Shown here piece after piece: positions 28,906 to 36,924 of a stretch of DNA of 64,000 bases. Position 1 is the first letter of the stretch. Each line of letters begins with the position of its first letter. The notes below the pieces were generated by a model, which did no database searches, was not told the origin of the DNA, and saw only the letters and a program-made list of their open reading frames with translations. This DNA comes from Frateuria hangzhouensis (GTDB lineage Bacteria; Pseudomonadota; Gammaproteobacteria; Xanthomonadales; Rhodanobacteraceae), in contig NZ_JAPMIU010000004.1 in assembly GCF_026410505.1 (NCBI RefSeq), positions 186,001-250,000 of the forward strand. Direction: 5' to 3'. The translations under genes were made by a program, and so were the position numbers.

Positions 28906-28965
28906 GTAGGGTGGGCTTCAGCCCACCGCGGCAGTGCGAAATGGTGGGCTGAAAGCCCACCCTAC
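28906..28965. repeat. REP family A, inverted pair (copy A3)
   Basis: An intact left arm (GTAGGGTGGGCTTCAGCCCA) starts two bases after the DUF885 stop. The right arm carries one extra A (GGTGGGCTGAAAGCCCACCC). The close spacing to the stop codon suggests a role in 3' end protection of the mRNA. Confidence 0.9.
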
Positions 28966-28981
28966 GCGATGCAGTTCCCCT

Positions 28982-29041
28982 GTAGGGGCGCGCCTGTGCG
29001 CGACCGCCACGGCATCCCGGTCGTGCACGGGCGCTCCTGCA
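28982..29041. repeat. REP family B, inverted pair (copy B3)
   Basis: GTAGGGGCGCGCCTGTGCGC and an inverted partner ending GGGCGCTCCTGCA lie 16 bp downstream of a family A element, so two families are stacked in one intergenic region. Confidence 0.82.
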
Positions 29042-29061
29042 GAATCGGGGCGGTTGGCGGG

Positions 29062-29079
29062 TACTGCATATTTGCAGTA
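29062..29079. promoter_or_regulatory. Palindromic operator of the toxin-antitoxin operon
   Basis: TACTGCA-TATT-TGCAGTA is a perfect 7-bp inverted repeat with a 4-nt spacer, 33 bp upstream of the antitoxin ATG. Its position and symmetry fit autoregulation by the HTH antitoxin dimer. The A+T-rich centre and following AAAATG may overlap the -10 region. Confidence 0.65.
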
Positions 29080-29111
29080 AAATGTTTGCGAACTCCAACA
29101 GGAGAGTCCGC

Positions 29112-29504
29112 ATGCTGGCCCATCCCCGTCCCGAACAGGCTCCTGCCGACGACCTCGGCGGCCCGGCGCTACGCTCCTTTTTCCGCCTGGCCGGGCACTG
29201 GAAACTGCGCATCTCCGAACAGCGCCGCCTGCTCGGCGAACCGGCCGAATCGACCTTCTTCAAATGGAAGCGCGACCAGGACGGCAACCCCGGCCGCGAT
29301 GTGATCGAGCGGATCAGCTACCTGCTCGGCATCTGGAAGTCGCTGCAGATCCTGTTCCCCGACCCGGCCCTGGCCGACGCCTGGCTGCGCAAGCCCAACC
29401 AGGCGCCGCTGTTCGGTGGCCACTCGGCGCTCGAGCGCATGCTCTCGGGCAACGTGGGCGACCTTTACGTGGTGCGCCAGTATCTGGATGCGCAGCGCGG
29501 CTGA
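29112..29504 (+). CDS. Xre/MbcA/ParS-type antitoxin (DUF2384)
   Basis: A 130-residue antitoxin for the RES toxin downstream. The N-terminal part (SFFRLAGHWKLRISEQRRLL, ESTFFKWKRD) resembles the Xre-like HTH of this group, and the C-terminal toxin-binding DUF2384 region includes RISYLLGIWKSLQILFPD, PLFGGHSALERML and DLYVVRQYLDAQ. The ATG at 29112 is chosen because AGGAGAG lies 6-12 nt upstream; an earlier in-frame ATG at 29082 is inside the operator region. The antitoxin should bind both the palindrome upstream and the RES protein. Confidence 0.9.
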   Translation: MLAHPRPEQAPADDLGGPALRSFFRLAGHWKLRISEQRRLLGEPAESTFFKWKRDQDGNPGRDVIERISYLLGIWKSLQILFPDPALADAWLRKPNQAPLFGGHSALERMLSGNVGDLYVVRQYLDAQRG

Positions 29505-29513
29505 ACCGAGGGC

Positions 29514-29700
29514 ACCCTCCCCTGCAAGCAGAGGGAGCTGGTCCGGAGACCCAGGTCGCGTGCGGCGAGACCTCCCGCTGCCATGCTTGGCTCCTGCAAA
29601 GCAGCGGGAGGCCGGGAGGAGGTCACCCGGGCTGGCGATACAGTTCAAGCGCACCCTCCCGACCTCTCCCGTGCAGGCAGGGGAGGAAGCGATCCGGAGC
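29514..29700. repeat. Repeat-derived spacer between antitoxin and toxin genes
   Basis: This 200-nt spacer is built from repeat-like pieces. Two direct copies of a CACCCTCCC...GGAGG...TCCGGA unit (29518-29553 and 29651-29698, related to family C) flank a hairpin with an 11-bp perfect stem, CCTCCCGCTGC (29571-29581) and GCAGCGGGAGG (29601-29611). The toxin's GGAG ribosome-binding site is the end of the second unit. No gene is seen in it. Confidence 0.7.
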
Positions 29701-29704
29701 CGAG

Positions 29705-30391
29705 ATGTCCATTGACTTGCCGCCCATCAAGCGCGTCCGCTGGAGCCATGCGTACCGCATCGTGCCCAGCCGCTTTCCGCCGGTGGGCGTGTTCGACCGC
29801 ATCGCCGATCCGGCGGACCTGGATGCGCTGTTCGCCATCGAGGCGATGACCAATCCGCGCCTGCGCGAGGAAGCCGGTGCGCTGAAGCTGGTGCCACCGC
29901 AGCGGCGTATCGGCGGCCCGGGCAGCACGCCGGTGATGGCCGCCTTCACCCACCTCAACCCGCAGGGCAGCCGATTCTCCGATGGCAGCTGGGGCGTGTT
30001 CTACGCCGCGCACAGCGTGGCCACCGCGGTGGAGGAAACCGTCTACCACCGCGAGCTGTTCCTCGCCGCCACCGCCGAGCCGGCCTGCGAGATCGAGATG
30101 CGCTGCTACCGCACCAGCCTCGACTGCAAGCTGCACGATTTGCGCGGCGGCTGGCCGGCGGCGCACGACCCGCGCGATTACGCCGCCAGCGTGGCGCTGG
30201 CCCGCACGCTGCGTACGACCGGTTCCAGCGGCATCGTCTACGACAGCGCGCGCCACGCCGGCGGCGAGTGCGTGGCCGCGTTCTATCCGGACGTGGTGGC
30301 GCCGTGCGTGCAGGCACAACATTTCATCTACCGCTGGGACGGTGCGCGCATCGCGCAGGTGCTCGAAGTAAGCGAGCTCAAGCGACCGTAG
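29705..30391 (+). CDS. RES-family toxin (NAD-degrading type)
   Basis: A 228-residue RES domain protein. Characteristic residues are Arg18 in AYRIVPSR, the core YAAHSVATAVEETVYHRE with Glu110/Glu111 (residues ~100-117) and Ser174/175 in TTGSSGIVYDSARH. Characterised RES toxins such as MbcT deplete NAD+ by glycohydrolase or phosphorolysis and are neutralised by DUF2384 antitoxins, which matches the gene upstream. The ATG at 29705 follows GGAG. Unusually, 200 bp of repeat DNA separates it from its antitoxin rather than the usual overlap. Confidence 0.9.
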   Translation: MSIDLPPIKRVRWSHAYRIVPSRFPPVGVFDRIADPADLDALFAIEAMTNPRLREEAGALKLVPPQRRIGGPGSTPVMAAFTHLNPQGSRFSDGSWGVFYAAHSVATAVEETVYHRELFLAATAEPACEIEMRCYRTSLDCKLHDLRGGWPAAHDPRDYAASVALARTLRTTGSSGIVYDSARHAGGECVAAFYPDVVAPCVQAQHFIYRWDGARIAQVLEVSELKRP

Positions 30392-30467
30392 CCCGCACTC
30401 CAGTCCGCCAACGCCACATTGACCGCCACCCGCCTAGGGTCGGATATCACCCTTGCGCGGAGGTGGC

Positions 30468-31112
30468 ATGCTCGATTCCCCCACATCCCCGTCCGGCGGC
30501 GAGGCCGCCGAATTCATCGAATGGCAAAGCGAGATCGCGGCCTTCGCGGCGATCGACCGGCTCGAGCAGCCTCCCGCCCACGCGGTGCTGTTCGTCGGCA
30601 GCTCCTCGATCCGCCTGTGGCACACGCTGGCGGCCGACTTCCCGGAGCTGTCGACGATCAACCGTGGCTTCGGCGGTTCGGAAATCGCCGACAGCGTCTA
30701 CTTCGCCGAACAACTGGTCGGACCCTACCGGCCCGGCGCCATCGTGATGTACGCCGGCGGCAACGACCTGGCCGATGGCAAGTCGCCCGAACAGGTACGT
30801 GATGCCTTCGGCGCGTTCGTCACCCAGGCGCGGCGCTGGGCGGGGGAGGTACCGTTCGCCTATCTCTCGATCAAGCCCAATCTTTCGCGCCGCAGGCAGC
30901 TGCCGCGGATCCGCGCGGCCAACGCGCTGATCCGTGCCTGCGCGCAGGCTCGTGGCGTGGATTACCTGGACATCCATGCGCCGATGCTCGGCGCCGACGG
31001 CGAGGCCGAGCCCCGCTGGTTCGACGACGACGGGCTGCATCTCAACGCCGAGGGCTACGCACTATGGACCGGCGTGGCGCGCGACTGGCTGGCCAGAAGG
31101 GGCTTTCTGTAG
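30468..31112 (+). CDS. SGNH/GDSL-type hydrolase
   Basis: A 214-residue esterase-like protein without signal peptide. SGNH blocks are visible: GSSSIRLW with the nucleophile Ser in residues 45-47, INRGFGGSE (block II Gly), YAGGND (block III Asn) and DDGLHLNAEGY with the catalytic Asp and His. The ATG at 30468 is preceded by GGAGG. The order resembles GDSL lipase/acylhydrolases related to platelet-activating-factor acetylhydrolase. Substrate unknown; stands alone between the toxin gene and convergent phhA. Confidence 0.9.
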   Translation: MLDSPTSPSGGEAAEFIEWQSEIAAFAAIDRLEQPPAHAVLFVGSSSIRLWHTLAADFPELSTINRGFGGSEIADSVYFAEQLVGPYRPGAIVMYAGGNDLADGKSPEQVRDAFGAFVTQARRWAGEVPFAYLSIKPNLSRRRQLPRIRAANALIRACAQARGVDYLDIHAPMLGADGEAEPRWFDDDGLHLNAEGYALWTGVARDWLARRGFL

Positions 31113-31134
31113 GAGCGCACCTGTGCACTCCTAC
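31109..31134. repeat. REP family B, single compact hairpin (copy B4a)
   Basis: GTAGGAGCGCACCTGTGCACTCCTAC is one self-complementary unit that overlaps the last codons of the SGNH hydrolase gene (stop at 31112). It may serve as its transcript end. Confidence 0.8.
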
Positions 31135-31147
31135 AGGAACGCCCACT

Positions 31148-31223
31148 GCAGGAGCCCACTTGTGGGCGATGCTTTTGGCGGTGCAATCAGGCGCAGGGGC
31201 ATCGCCCACAAGTGGGCTCCTGC
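31148..31223. repeat. REP family B, inverted pair (copy B4b)
   Basis: GCAGGAGCCCACTTGTGGGC and its inverse GCCCACAAGTGGGCTCCTGC flank about 34 nt. A degenerate family A half (near 31317-31337) follows. No gene is present between 31113 and 31340. Confidence 0.88.
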
Positions 31224-31340
31224 AAAAGCATCGCCCGAAGGGAGTTGTTCGAGGTTCCCTGCAGGGGCAGGTAGACGCTGTGCGCCGGCGTGCGCGCGCC
31301 GTATCTGCTCAGGGCAGGTGGTCGAAGCCCACCCTGCATC

Positions 31341-32234
31341 TCAGGTATCGGCGTTGGTGGCGAAGCCTTCGTGGCTGCCGCGGTGGTGCACGCGATCGCC
31401 CTCCAGCACGTCGGCGGCCGCGTGCGGCGTCTGTTCGCGCAGGCGCGCGTAGATCGGGGCGAAGTCCGGCGTGGTGGCCTCGAACAACTGCTCGAAGCTG
31501 TCGATCACGAAATAGGTCTGCTGGTAGGTGTCGATGCGGTAGCGCGTGCTCATCACGCGCGCAAGCTCGAAGCCGATCCGGTTGGGCGCGTCCGAATCCA
31601 GGCTGTAGATGGACTCGCCCTTGGAGCTGACGATGCCGGCGCCGTAGATGCGCATGCCCTGCGGCGTGGCGATCAGCCCGAACTCGACCGTGTACCAGTA
31701 CAGGCGGGTGAGGTTCATCAGCGCCTCGGGCCCGATCGCGAAGGCCTTCATGCCTCCTCGCCCGTAGGCCTGCATGTAATCGGCGAAGACCGGATTGAGC
31801 AGCAGCGGCACGTGGCCGAACAGGTCGTGGAACAGGTCCGGCTCGGACAGGTAGTCGAGCTGGTCGGGCTTGCGGATCCACCAGCTCACCGGGAAACGGC
31901 GGTTGGCCAGGTGGTCGAAGAACACCTCGTCCGGCAACAGGCCCTCGACCGCCACCAGCTCCCAGCCGGTGGCCTTGGCCAGCACCTGGTTGATGTCGGC
32001 GAACTTCGGGATGCCGCCATCGCCCAGGCCGAATTTGGCCACGCCGTCGAGGAACTCCTGGCAGGCGCGGCCCGGCAGCATCTCGCACTGGCGCGCGAAC
32101 AGCGTGTCCCACACCTCGTGATCGGTGCGGGTGTAGCCCGACCACGGCTGCTCGACCACGCCGGTGGCATAGACCGGCACGTAGCCGCGGTCGGTCTGCT
32201 GGTGTTCGACTTTGCGGGGGCTGGCAGTGGACAT
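31341..32234 (-). CDS. phhA: Phenylalanine 4-monooxygenase
   Basis: Hydroxylates phenylalanine to tyrosine using tetrahydrobiopterin, oxygen and non-haem iron, the first step of phenylalanine breakdown. The protein is 297 residues from ATG 32234 (MSTASPRKVEHQQTDRG). The iron ligands are His136 and His141 in FHDLFGHVP and Glu184 in WYTVEFGL; SWWIRKPDQLDYLSEPD precedes them. This is the single-domain bacterial form. It is divergent from an Lrp/AsnC gene, the likely regulator. No pterin carbinolamine dehydratase gene (phhB) is adjacent. Confidence 0.96.
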   Translation of the reverse strand: MSTASPRKVEHQQTDRGYVPVYATGVVEQPWSGYTRTDHEVWDTLFARQCEMLPGRACQEFLDGVAKFGLGDGGIPKFADINQVLAKATGWELVAVEGLLPDEVFFDHLANRRFPVSWWIRKPDQLDYLSEPDLFHDLFGHVPLLLNPVFADYMQAYGRGGMKAFAIGPEALMNLTRLYWYTVEFGLIATPQGMRIYGAGIVSSKGESIYSLDSDAPNRIGFELARVMSTRYRIDTYQQTYFVIDSFEQLFEATTPDFAPIYARLREQTPHAAADVLEGDRVHHRGSHEGFATNADT

Positions 32235-32382
32235 GGCGGCTCCGGGAAGTGCGTGGCGCGATGCGCTCTCGAGCCTCAAGAATACGCCGCTCAGGCCGCA
32301 CGAAGGTTGCATTTGTTGTGAAACCATCGTGATACCGCGCATGATTCGTGCGCAAGAGAAATAAAATACGGAGCAAGCTGCC
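32235..32382. promoter_or_regulatory. Divergent control region of phhA and the Lrp gene
   Basis: This 148-bp region separates the two starts. It has an A+T-rich core on the Lrp side (GAAATAAAATACGG, 32358-32371) that includes a possible -10 TAAAAT and a GGAG ribosome-binding site. The distance and divergence fit control of phhA by the Lrp-type protein, as known for PhhR/Lrp-controlled aromatic catabolism elsewhere; no specific site was recognised. Confidence 0.5.
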
Positions 32383-32859
32383 ATGCCCAAGCTCGATCGC
32401 ACCGACCTGCGCCTGCTCGCTGTGTTGCAGGGGGAAGGGCGCATCACCAACGCCGAGCTGGCCGAGCGGGTCAGCCTGTCGGCCTCGGCCTGCCTGCGCC
32501 GGCTGCAGCGGCTGGAGGCTGAGGGCGTGCTTACCGGTTACGCGGCGCAGATCGACCCGCAAGCGGTGGGGCTAGGCCTGCAGGCGTTCGTGCGGGTGCA
32601 GTTGGCGCGGCACGAGGCCGGCGCGATCGAGCGCTTCGTGGAAAAGGTCGAAGGCTGGGAGGAGGTGGTCGCCTGCCACGCGCTGACCGGCGACATGGAT
32701 TACCTGCTGCACGTGTACGTGGCCGATCTGCCGCACTTTTCGCGCTTCCTGCTGGATCGGCTGCTCAACGACGCCGGGGTGGCCGACGCCAACTCGAGTT
32801 TCGTGCTGCGCACGGTGAAGCGTTCGCCCTCGCTGCCGTTGGGCCAGCTGGAAGCCTGA
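32383..32859 (+). CDS. Lrp/AsnC-family transcriptional regulator
   Basis: A 158-residue regulator with N-terminal HTH (LDRTDLRLLAVLQGEGRITN, then ELAERVSLSASACLRRLQRL) and the C-terminal RAM/AsnC ligand-binding domain (VACHALTGDMDYLLHVYV, residues ~95-112). The end SFVLRTVKRSPSLPL is typical of the group. It is divergent from phhA, which suggests that it senses an aromatic amino acid and controls phenylalanine hydroxylation; that target is an inference from position. Confidence 0.93.
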   Translation: MPKLDRTDLRLLAVLQGEGRITNAELAERVSLSASACLRRLQRLEAEGVLTGYAAQIDPQAVGLGLQAFVRVQLARHEAGAIERFVEKVEGWEEVVACHALTGDMDYLLHVYVADLPHFSRFLLDRLLNDAGVADANSSFVLRTVKRSPSLPLGQLEA

Positions 32860-32912
32860 GGGGCGGATCGGGCGCGCGCCTGCACGGATGAAAACGCTAA
32901 ACTAACCCGCTC

Positions 32913-33707
32913 ATGGATACCGCCACGACCCCCACCCGCGACCCTTTGAGCGCCTTGCGCTATCTGTGGCGGGTACCGCTGCTGCTGCTGCACATCCTGC
33001 TCGGCATACTCCTGTGCGCGGGCATCCTCAGCTGGAACCGGCACCGGGTGATGGTCGACGGTCGCGAGCCGTTCGCCCACCGCATGACGCGCTGGTGGTC
33101 GTCCATGCTGATGCGCATCTTCGGCCTGCGCTCGGTGCGGGTAGGCAAGCCGTTGCCCGATCCGGTGCTGTTCGTCGCCAACCACACCTCGTGGATCGAC
33201 ATCGAGCTGCTGCACTCGCAGCGGATGGCCTGCTTCGTGGCCAAGGCCGAGATCGCGCGCTGGCCGCTGGTCGGCTGGATGGCGGCCACCGGCGGCACCA
33301 TCTTCCACCGCCGCGGCAGTAACCATTCGCTGGCGGTGGTGATGCAGACGATGGTCGAGCGGCTGCGCAGCGGCCGTTCGGTGGCGGCGTTTCCCGAAGG
33401 CGGCACCGGTTACAACGGCGTGCTCAAGGTGTTCCACGCACGCATCTTCCAGGCCGCGCTGGATGCGCCGGTGCCGGTTCAGCCGGTGGCGCTGCGCTTT
33501 GCACGCCACGGCAGGCGCGTGGTCGACGCCGGTTTCCGCGAGGGCGAAAGCTTCCTGGCCAACGTCGTGCGCCTGCTCGGCCAGGCGCCGCTGGACGCCG
33601 AGGTGCATTTCCTCGCGCCGGTACCGGCGATGCCCGACGCGCGCCGGCGCATGGCGGAGCTGTCGCGCGAGCGCATCGGCGTGGCCCTGGAAGACCGGCA
33701 CGCATGA
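32913..33707 (+). CDS. 1-acyl-sn-glycerol-3-phosphate acyltransferase-like protein
   Basis: A 264-residue PlsC-family acyltransferase. An N-terminal membrane helix (LLLLHILLGILLCAGIL, residues 23-39) precedes the catalytic HTSWID motif with His91 and Asp96, the FHRRGSN block near 131 and FPEGGTGYNG near 160. The third block usually reads EGT; here it is EGGT. It could acylate lysophosphatidate or another lysolipid. Its stop overlaps the next ATG as ATGA, so the acyltransferase and the hydrolase are translationally coupled. Confidence 0.9.
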   Translation: MDTATTPTRDPLSALRYLWRVPLLLLHILLGILLCAGILSWNRHRVMVDGREPFAHRMTRWWSSMLMRIFGLRSVRVGKPLPDPVLFVANHTSWIDIELLHSQRMACFVAKAEIARWPLVGWMAATGGTIFHRRGSNHSLAVVMQTMVERLRSGRSVAAFPEGGTGYNGVLKVFHARIFQAALDAPVPVQPVALRFARHGRRVVDAGFREGESFLANVVRLLGQAPLDAEVHFLAPVPAMPDARRRMAELSRERIGVALEDRHA

Positions 33708-34741
33708 GCGCGTTGCCGAGCGGAAAGGATTTCCGTCCCCCCTGGCCGCTGACCAGCGGCCACGTACAGACCATGCTCTCCTCCAGCGGCGTGCGCCGGC
33801 TGCTGTTGCCGCGCAGCGCACGCGCGGTGCTCGAGGGCGCCGAGCAGGTGGTGGTCGACGGTGGCGGCGGCGTGCGCCTGACCGGCGCGTTCACGGCGCA
33901 GCGCACGGGACGCGAAGGGCGCGGCCTGGCGGTGCTGTTCCACGGCTGGGAAGGCAGTGTCGATTCGACCTACGTGCTGCAGACCGGCAGCCGCCTGTTG
34001 CGCGATGGCTGGGACGTGTTCCGGCTCAACTTCCGCGACCACGGCGCCAGCCATCACCTCAACGAGGCGCTGTTCCACTCCTGCCGCATCGACGAGGTCG
34101 TGCACGCGCTGGGTGACATCGCCCGCCGCTGGCCGCGGCCGATCACCGCGCTGGCCGGCTTCTCGCTCGGCGGCAACTTCGCGCTGCGCGCTGCGCTGCG
34201 CTCGCCGGCGGCCGGCGTCCCGCTGGACTACGCGCTGGCGGTGTGCCCGATCATCGACGCCAGCGAAGGGCTGTTTTCGCTGGAGGAGACCGCGCCCTGG
34301 ATCTACCAGGCGTACTTCATGCACAAGTGGCGGCACTCGCTGAAGACCAAGCAGAAGGCGTTTCCGCAACAGCAATACTTCGAGTTGAAGGAACTGAAGC
34401 AGAGCCTGCGCGGCCTGACCGAATCGCTGGTGCTGCGGCATACCGACTTCGGCTCGCTGCAGGCCTATCTGGACGGCTATTCGGTGGGACACGATGCGCT
34501 GTCGTCGCTGACCATCCCCGCGACCATCCTCACCGCGCGCGACGATCCGGTGATCCCGGTGAGCTCGTTCGAGCAAATGGAGTTGCCGCCCAACGTGGAG
34601 CTGGACATCGCCGAGCATGGCGGCCATTGCGGTTTCATCGGCGGCCGCAACATGATCAGTTTCACCGACGACTACATCGCCGCGCGCTTCAACGCCATCG
34701 CCGCGGGCAAGCCGGACTTCGAACGCGCCCTGTCTTCGTAG
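33704..34741 (+). CDS. YheT-like alpha/beta hydrolase
   Basis: A 345-residue alpha/beta hydrolase of the YheT/ABHD1-3 group. Key parts are the oxyanion segment FHGWEGSVDSTYV (79-91), RLNFRDHGASHHL, the nucleophile elbow GFSLGGN with Ser154, the acid in TILTARDDPVIP and the catalytic His in EHGGHCGFIGG. Members are esterases or lipases of uncertain substrate. Overlap with the PlsC-type acyltransferase gene suggests a shared role in lipid turnover. Confidence 0.9.
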   Translation: MSALPSGKDFRPPWPLTSGHVQTMLSSSGVRRLLLPRSARAVLEGAEQVVVDGGGGVRLTGAFTAQRTGREGRGLAVLFHGWEGSVDSTYVLQTGSRLLRDGWDVFRLNFRDHGASHHLNEALFHSCRIDEVVHALGDIARRWPRPITALAGFSLGGNFALRAALRSPAAGVPLDYALAVCPIIDASEGLFSLEETAPWIYQAYFMHKWRHSLKTKQKAFPQQQYFELKELKQSLRGLTESLVLRHTDFGSLQAYLDGYSVGHDALSSLTIPATILTARDDPVIPVSSFEQMELPPNVELDIAEHGGHCGFIGGRNMISFTDDYIAARFNAIAAGKPDFERALSS

Positions 34742-34930
34742 GCCCTTGCAGGCGCGTCCGCCTGGGGTGCGCGCGGCGCCCATGCGCACCACGCTCCGGG
34801 GCACGGCCGATCGTCGGCGCCGTCGTTCACGCCGCCCGCGCCGACGCGGCGCCATGCTGGTCCACCTGACCCCGTGCAGGTACCGCATGCCCGCCACGCA
34901 CCCACCCCCACCGCTGCGCAGGACCCCCGG

Positions 34931-35707
34931 ATGGCGCTGACCCCGGTTGTCGCCGCGTGCCTGGGCGGCTGCGCGGGCGCCGCCGCCACCGCGCTGGGCA
35001 CCGTGCCGGCGGTGTTCGCGCGGCACATCGACCAGCGCACGCAGGACACCATGTTCGGCTTCGGCGCCGGTGTGATGCTGGCAGCCAGCGCGTTCTCGCT
35101 GGCGCTGCCGGGCATCCACGAAGCACAGCGGCAGGGCCAGGGACCCTTGGCCGCCGGCGCGCTGGTCGGCATGGCAATCCTCGTCGGCGCCGCGGCACTG
35201 GTACTGCTCGAGCGCGTGCTGCCGCACGAACACTTCATCAAGGGGCCCGAAGGCCATCCCTCGCTGCGGCTCAAGCGCGCATGGCTGTTCGTGTTCGCCA
35301 TCTGCCTGCACAACCTGCCCGAGGGGCTGGCGATCGGCGTCGGGTTCGGGCCGGGCCTGGCGCACGGCGTGGCGCTGGCCACCGGCATCGCCATCCAGGA
35401 CCTGCCCGAAGGCCTGGTGGTGGCGATCGCGCTGATGGCCGCCGGTTACGGTCGCCGCTGGGCGGTGTCGGTGGGAATGGCGTCCGGGCTGATCGAGCCG
35501 GTCGGCGCGCTGATCGGCGCCGGCGTGGTGATCGATTACCCGATGCTGCTGCCAGTGGGCCTGGGCTTCGCCGCCGGGGCGATGCTGTTCGTGGTCAGCC
35601 ACGAGATCATCCCCGAATCGCATCGGCAGGGGCACGAGCACTTCGCCACCGGCGGGCTGATGGTGGGGTTCGTCTTGATGATGCTGCTGGACACCGCCTT
35701 CGGCTGA
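34931..35707 (+). CDS. ZIP-family divalent metal transporter
   Basis: A 258-residue, eight-helix transporter. The binuclear metal site is recognisable in helices IV and V: HNLPEGLAIGVGFG and DLPEGLVVAIALM. The N-terminal ALTPVVAACLGGCAGAAATA and C-terminal HEIIPESHRQGHEH match the ZupT/GufA-like bacterial ZIP branch. ATG 34931 is chosen because helix I begins there and AGGA lies upstream; the preceding ~190 bp shows no gene. It probably imports zinc or other divalent metals. Confidence 0.9.
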   Translation: MALTPVVAACLGGCAGAAATALGTVPAVFARHIDQRTQDTMFGFGAGVMLAASAFSLALPGIHEAQRQGQGPLAAGALVGMAILVGAAALVLLERVLPHEHFIKGPEGHPSLRLKRAWLFVFAICLHNLPEGLAIGVGFGPGLAHGVALATGIAIQDLPEGLVVAIALMAAGYGRRWAVSVGMASGLIEPVGALIGAGVVIDYPMLLPVGLGFAAGAMLFVVSHEIIPESHRQGHEHFATGGLMVGFVLMMLLDTAFG

Positions 35708-35718
35708 GCAAAGCCAAC

Positions 35719-35777
35719 GTAGGGTGGGCTTCAGCCCACCACCCCTCGCGGGAAAGGTGAGCTGAAGGCCACCTTAC
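35719..35777. repeat. REP family A, inverted pair (copy A4)
   Basis: GTAGGGTGGGCTTCAGCCCA is intact on the left; the right arm has drifted (GGTGAGCTGAAGGCCACCTT). It lies between convergent ZIP and Mn-catalase genes, ending 8 bp from the latter's stop. Confidence 0.88.
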
Positions 35778-35784
35778 GGTCGAG

Positions 35785-36678
35785 TTAGTGGCGGGTGCCT
35801 TGCGGGCCCGTGCCGCTGCCCAGGTCGGCGCCGGTTTCCGGGTTGCTCGACGGATCCGAGCGCGTGCGCTTGGCCATCTGCATCAGCGTGGCCTGCTGTT
35901 GCTTGTCCAGCGACACCTCCGGCATGCCGCTGCCGCCATCCATCGCCAGGAATTTCTCGCGATCGCTGAGGAACTGGAAGTTCTCGTCGCTGTTCCAAGG
36001 CCCGCGCATGTCGCCTTCGCCCTGCGACGTGTTGACGTAGACGTTGGCGAATTCCGGCTTGCCGGGCAACTTGCCCGGCGGGAAGTTCGGCTGGATCGCG
36101 TACAGCGCCTTCTCGAACGATTGCTGGTGCGAGATCTCGCGCGTCATCAGGAAGCCCAGCGCATCGCGTACGCCGGGGTCGGCGGTGAGGTTGATCAGCC
36201 GCTCGTAGATGATCTTCGCGCGCGCCTCGGCGGCGATGTTGGAGCGCAAGTCCGCGGTCGGCTCACCGATCGAATCGATGTAGCCGGCGGTCCACAACTG
36301 GCCGCCGGAATTGGTCAGTGCCGGGCCACCGCCATAGAGCACCTGGGTCACGTGCGAGTCGTTGCCGGCGCCCTGCAGCTCGCGGAACGCCTGCGCCTGT
36401 TCCTCGGCGCCCTCGGCCAGCTTGCCCTTGGCACCCTTGTTGAGCATGCCCACGATGGTGCCGATCACCTCCAGATGGCTGAGCTCCTCGGTGGCGATGT
36501 CCAGCAGCATGTCCTTGCGACCGGGGTCGTCCTCGGCCAGCGCCTGGGTGAAGTAGCGCATCGCCGCGGCGAGTTCGCCCTGCGGGCCGCCGAACTGTTC
36601 GAGCATGAGATTGGCCAGCGCCGGGTTGCATTCGGCAACCCGCACTGTGTATTGCAGGCGTTTGTTGTGAGCGAACAT
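35785..36678 (-). CDS. Manganese catalase
   Basis: A 297-residue dimanganese catalase that disproportionates hydrogen peroxide. Ligands match the Lactobacillus plantarum enzyme: Glu35 (GPQGELAAA), Glu65 and His68 (ATEELSHLE), Glu151 (AAEARAKII) and His184 (REISHQQSF). The C-terminus ends in a Ser/Gly/Pro-rich tail (SNPETGADLGSGTGPQGTRH), usual for this family. The ATG at 36678 (MFAHNKRLQYTVRVAE) is preceded by AAGGA. It lies downstream of, and on the same strand as, an AAA ATPase gene, 246 bp apart with a REP pair in between. Confidence 0.95.
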   Translation of the reverse strand: MFAHNKRLQYTVRVAECNPALANLMLEQFGGPQGELAAAMRYFTQALAEDDPGRKDMLLDIATEELSHLEVIGTIVGMLNKGAKGKLAEGAEEQAQAFRELQGAGNDSHVTQVLYGGGPALTNSGGQLWTAGYIDSIGEPTADLRSNIAAEARAKIIYERLINLTADPGVRDALGFLMTREISHQQSFEKALYAIQPNFPPGKLPGKPEFANVYVNTSQGEGDMRGPWNSDENFQFLSDREKFLAMDGGSGMPEVSLDKQQQATLMQMAKRTRSDPSSNPETGADLGSGTGPQGTRH

Positions 36679-36853
36679 GGGAGATCCTTGTCGTCTGCGG
36701 GGAAGACGACCGGCACGGGGCACCGGCCGCGAGGACGTCCGGGAGCCGCAAGAAGCGTGCCCCGGCCACGGGCGGAGTTTTGCTGGGCGATCGCGGCTGG
36801 GAAGGGAGCAAGATTTGCGCTTTGCTGCAACATTTGCAGGCCGCGCGGGCCCA

Positions 36854-36920
36854 TAGGGTGGGCTTCAGCCCACCAGCGACAGGCCGGCAGGGTGGTCTGG
36901 TGGGCTGAAGCCCACCCTAC
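36854..36920. repeat. REP family A, inverted pair (copy A5)
   Basis: ATAGGGTGGGCTTCAGCCCA and GGTGGGCTGAAGCCCACCCT facing each other, with a G-to-A change in the leading tetranucleotide. It lies directly after the AAA ATPase stop. Confidence 0.9.
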
Positions 36921-36924
36921 GTCG

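Noticed and set aside
30468-31112. SGNH hydrolase as a third member of the toxin-antitoxin operon
   Set aside because: A 76-bp gap, its own GGAGG site and an unrelated enzyme family make it an independent gene.
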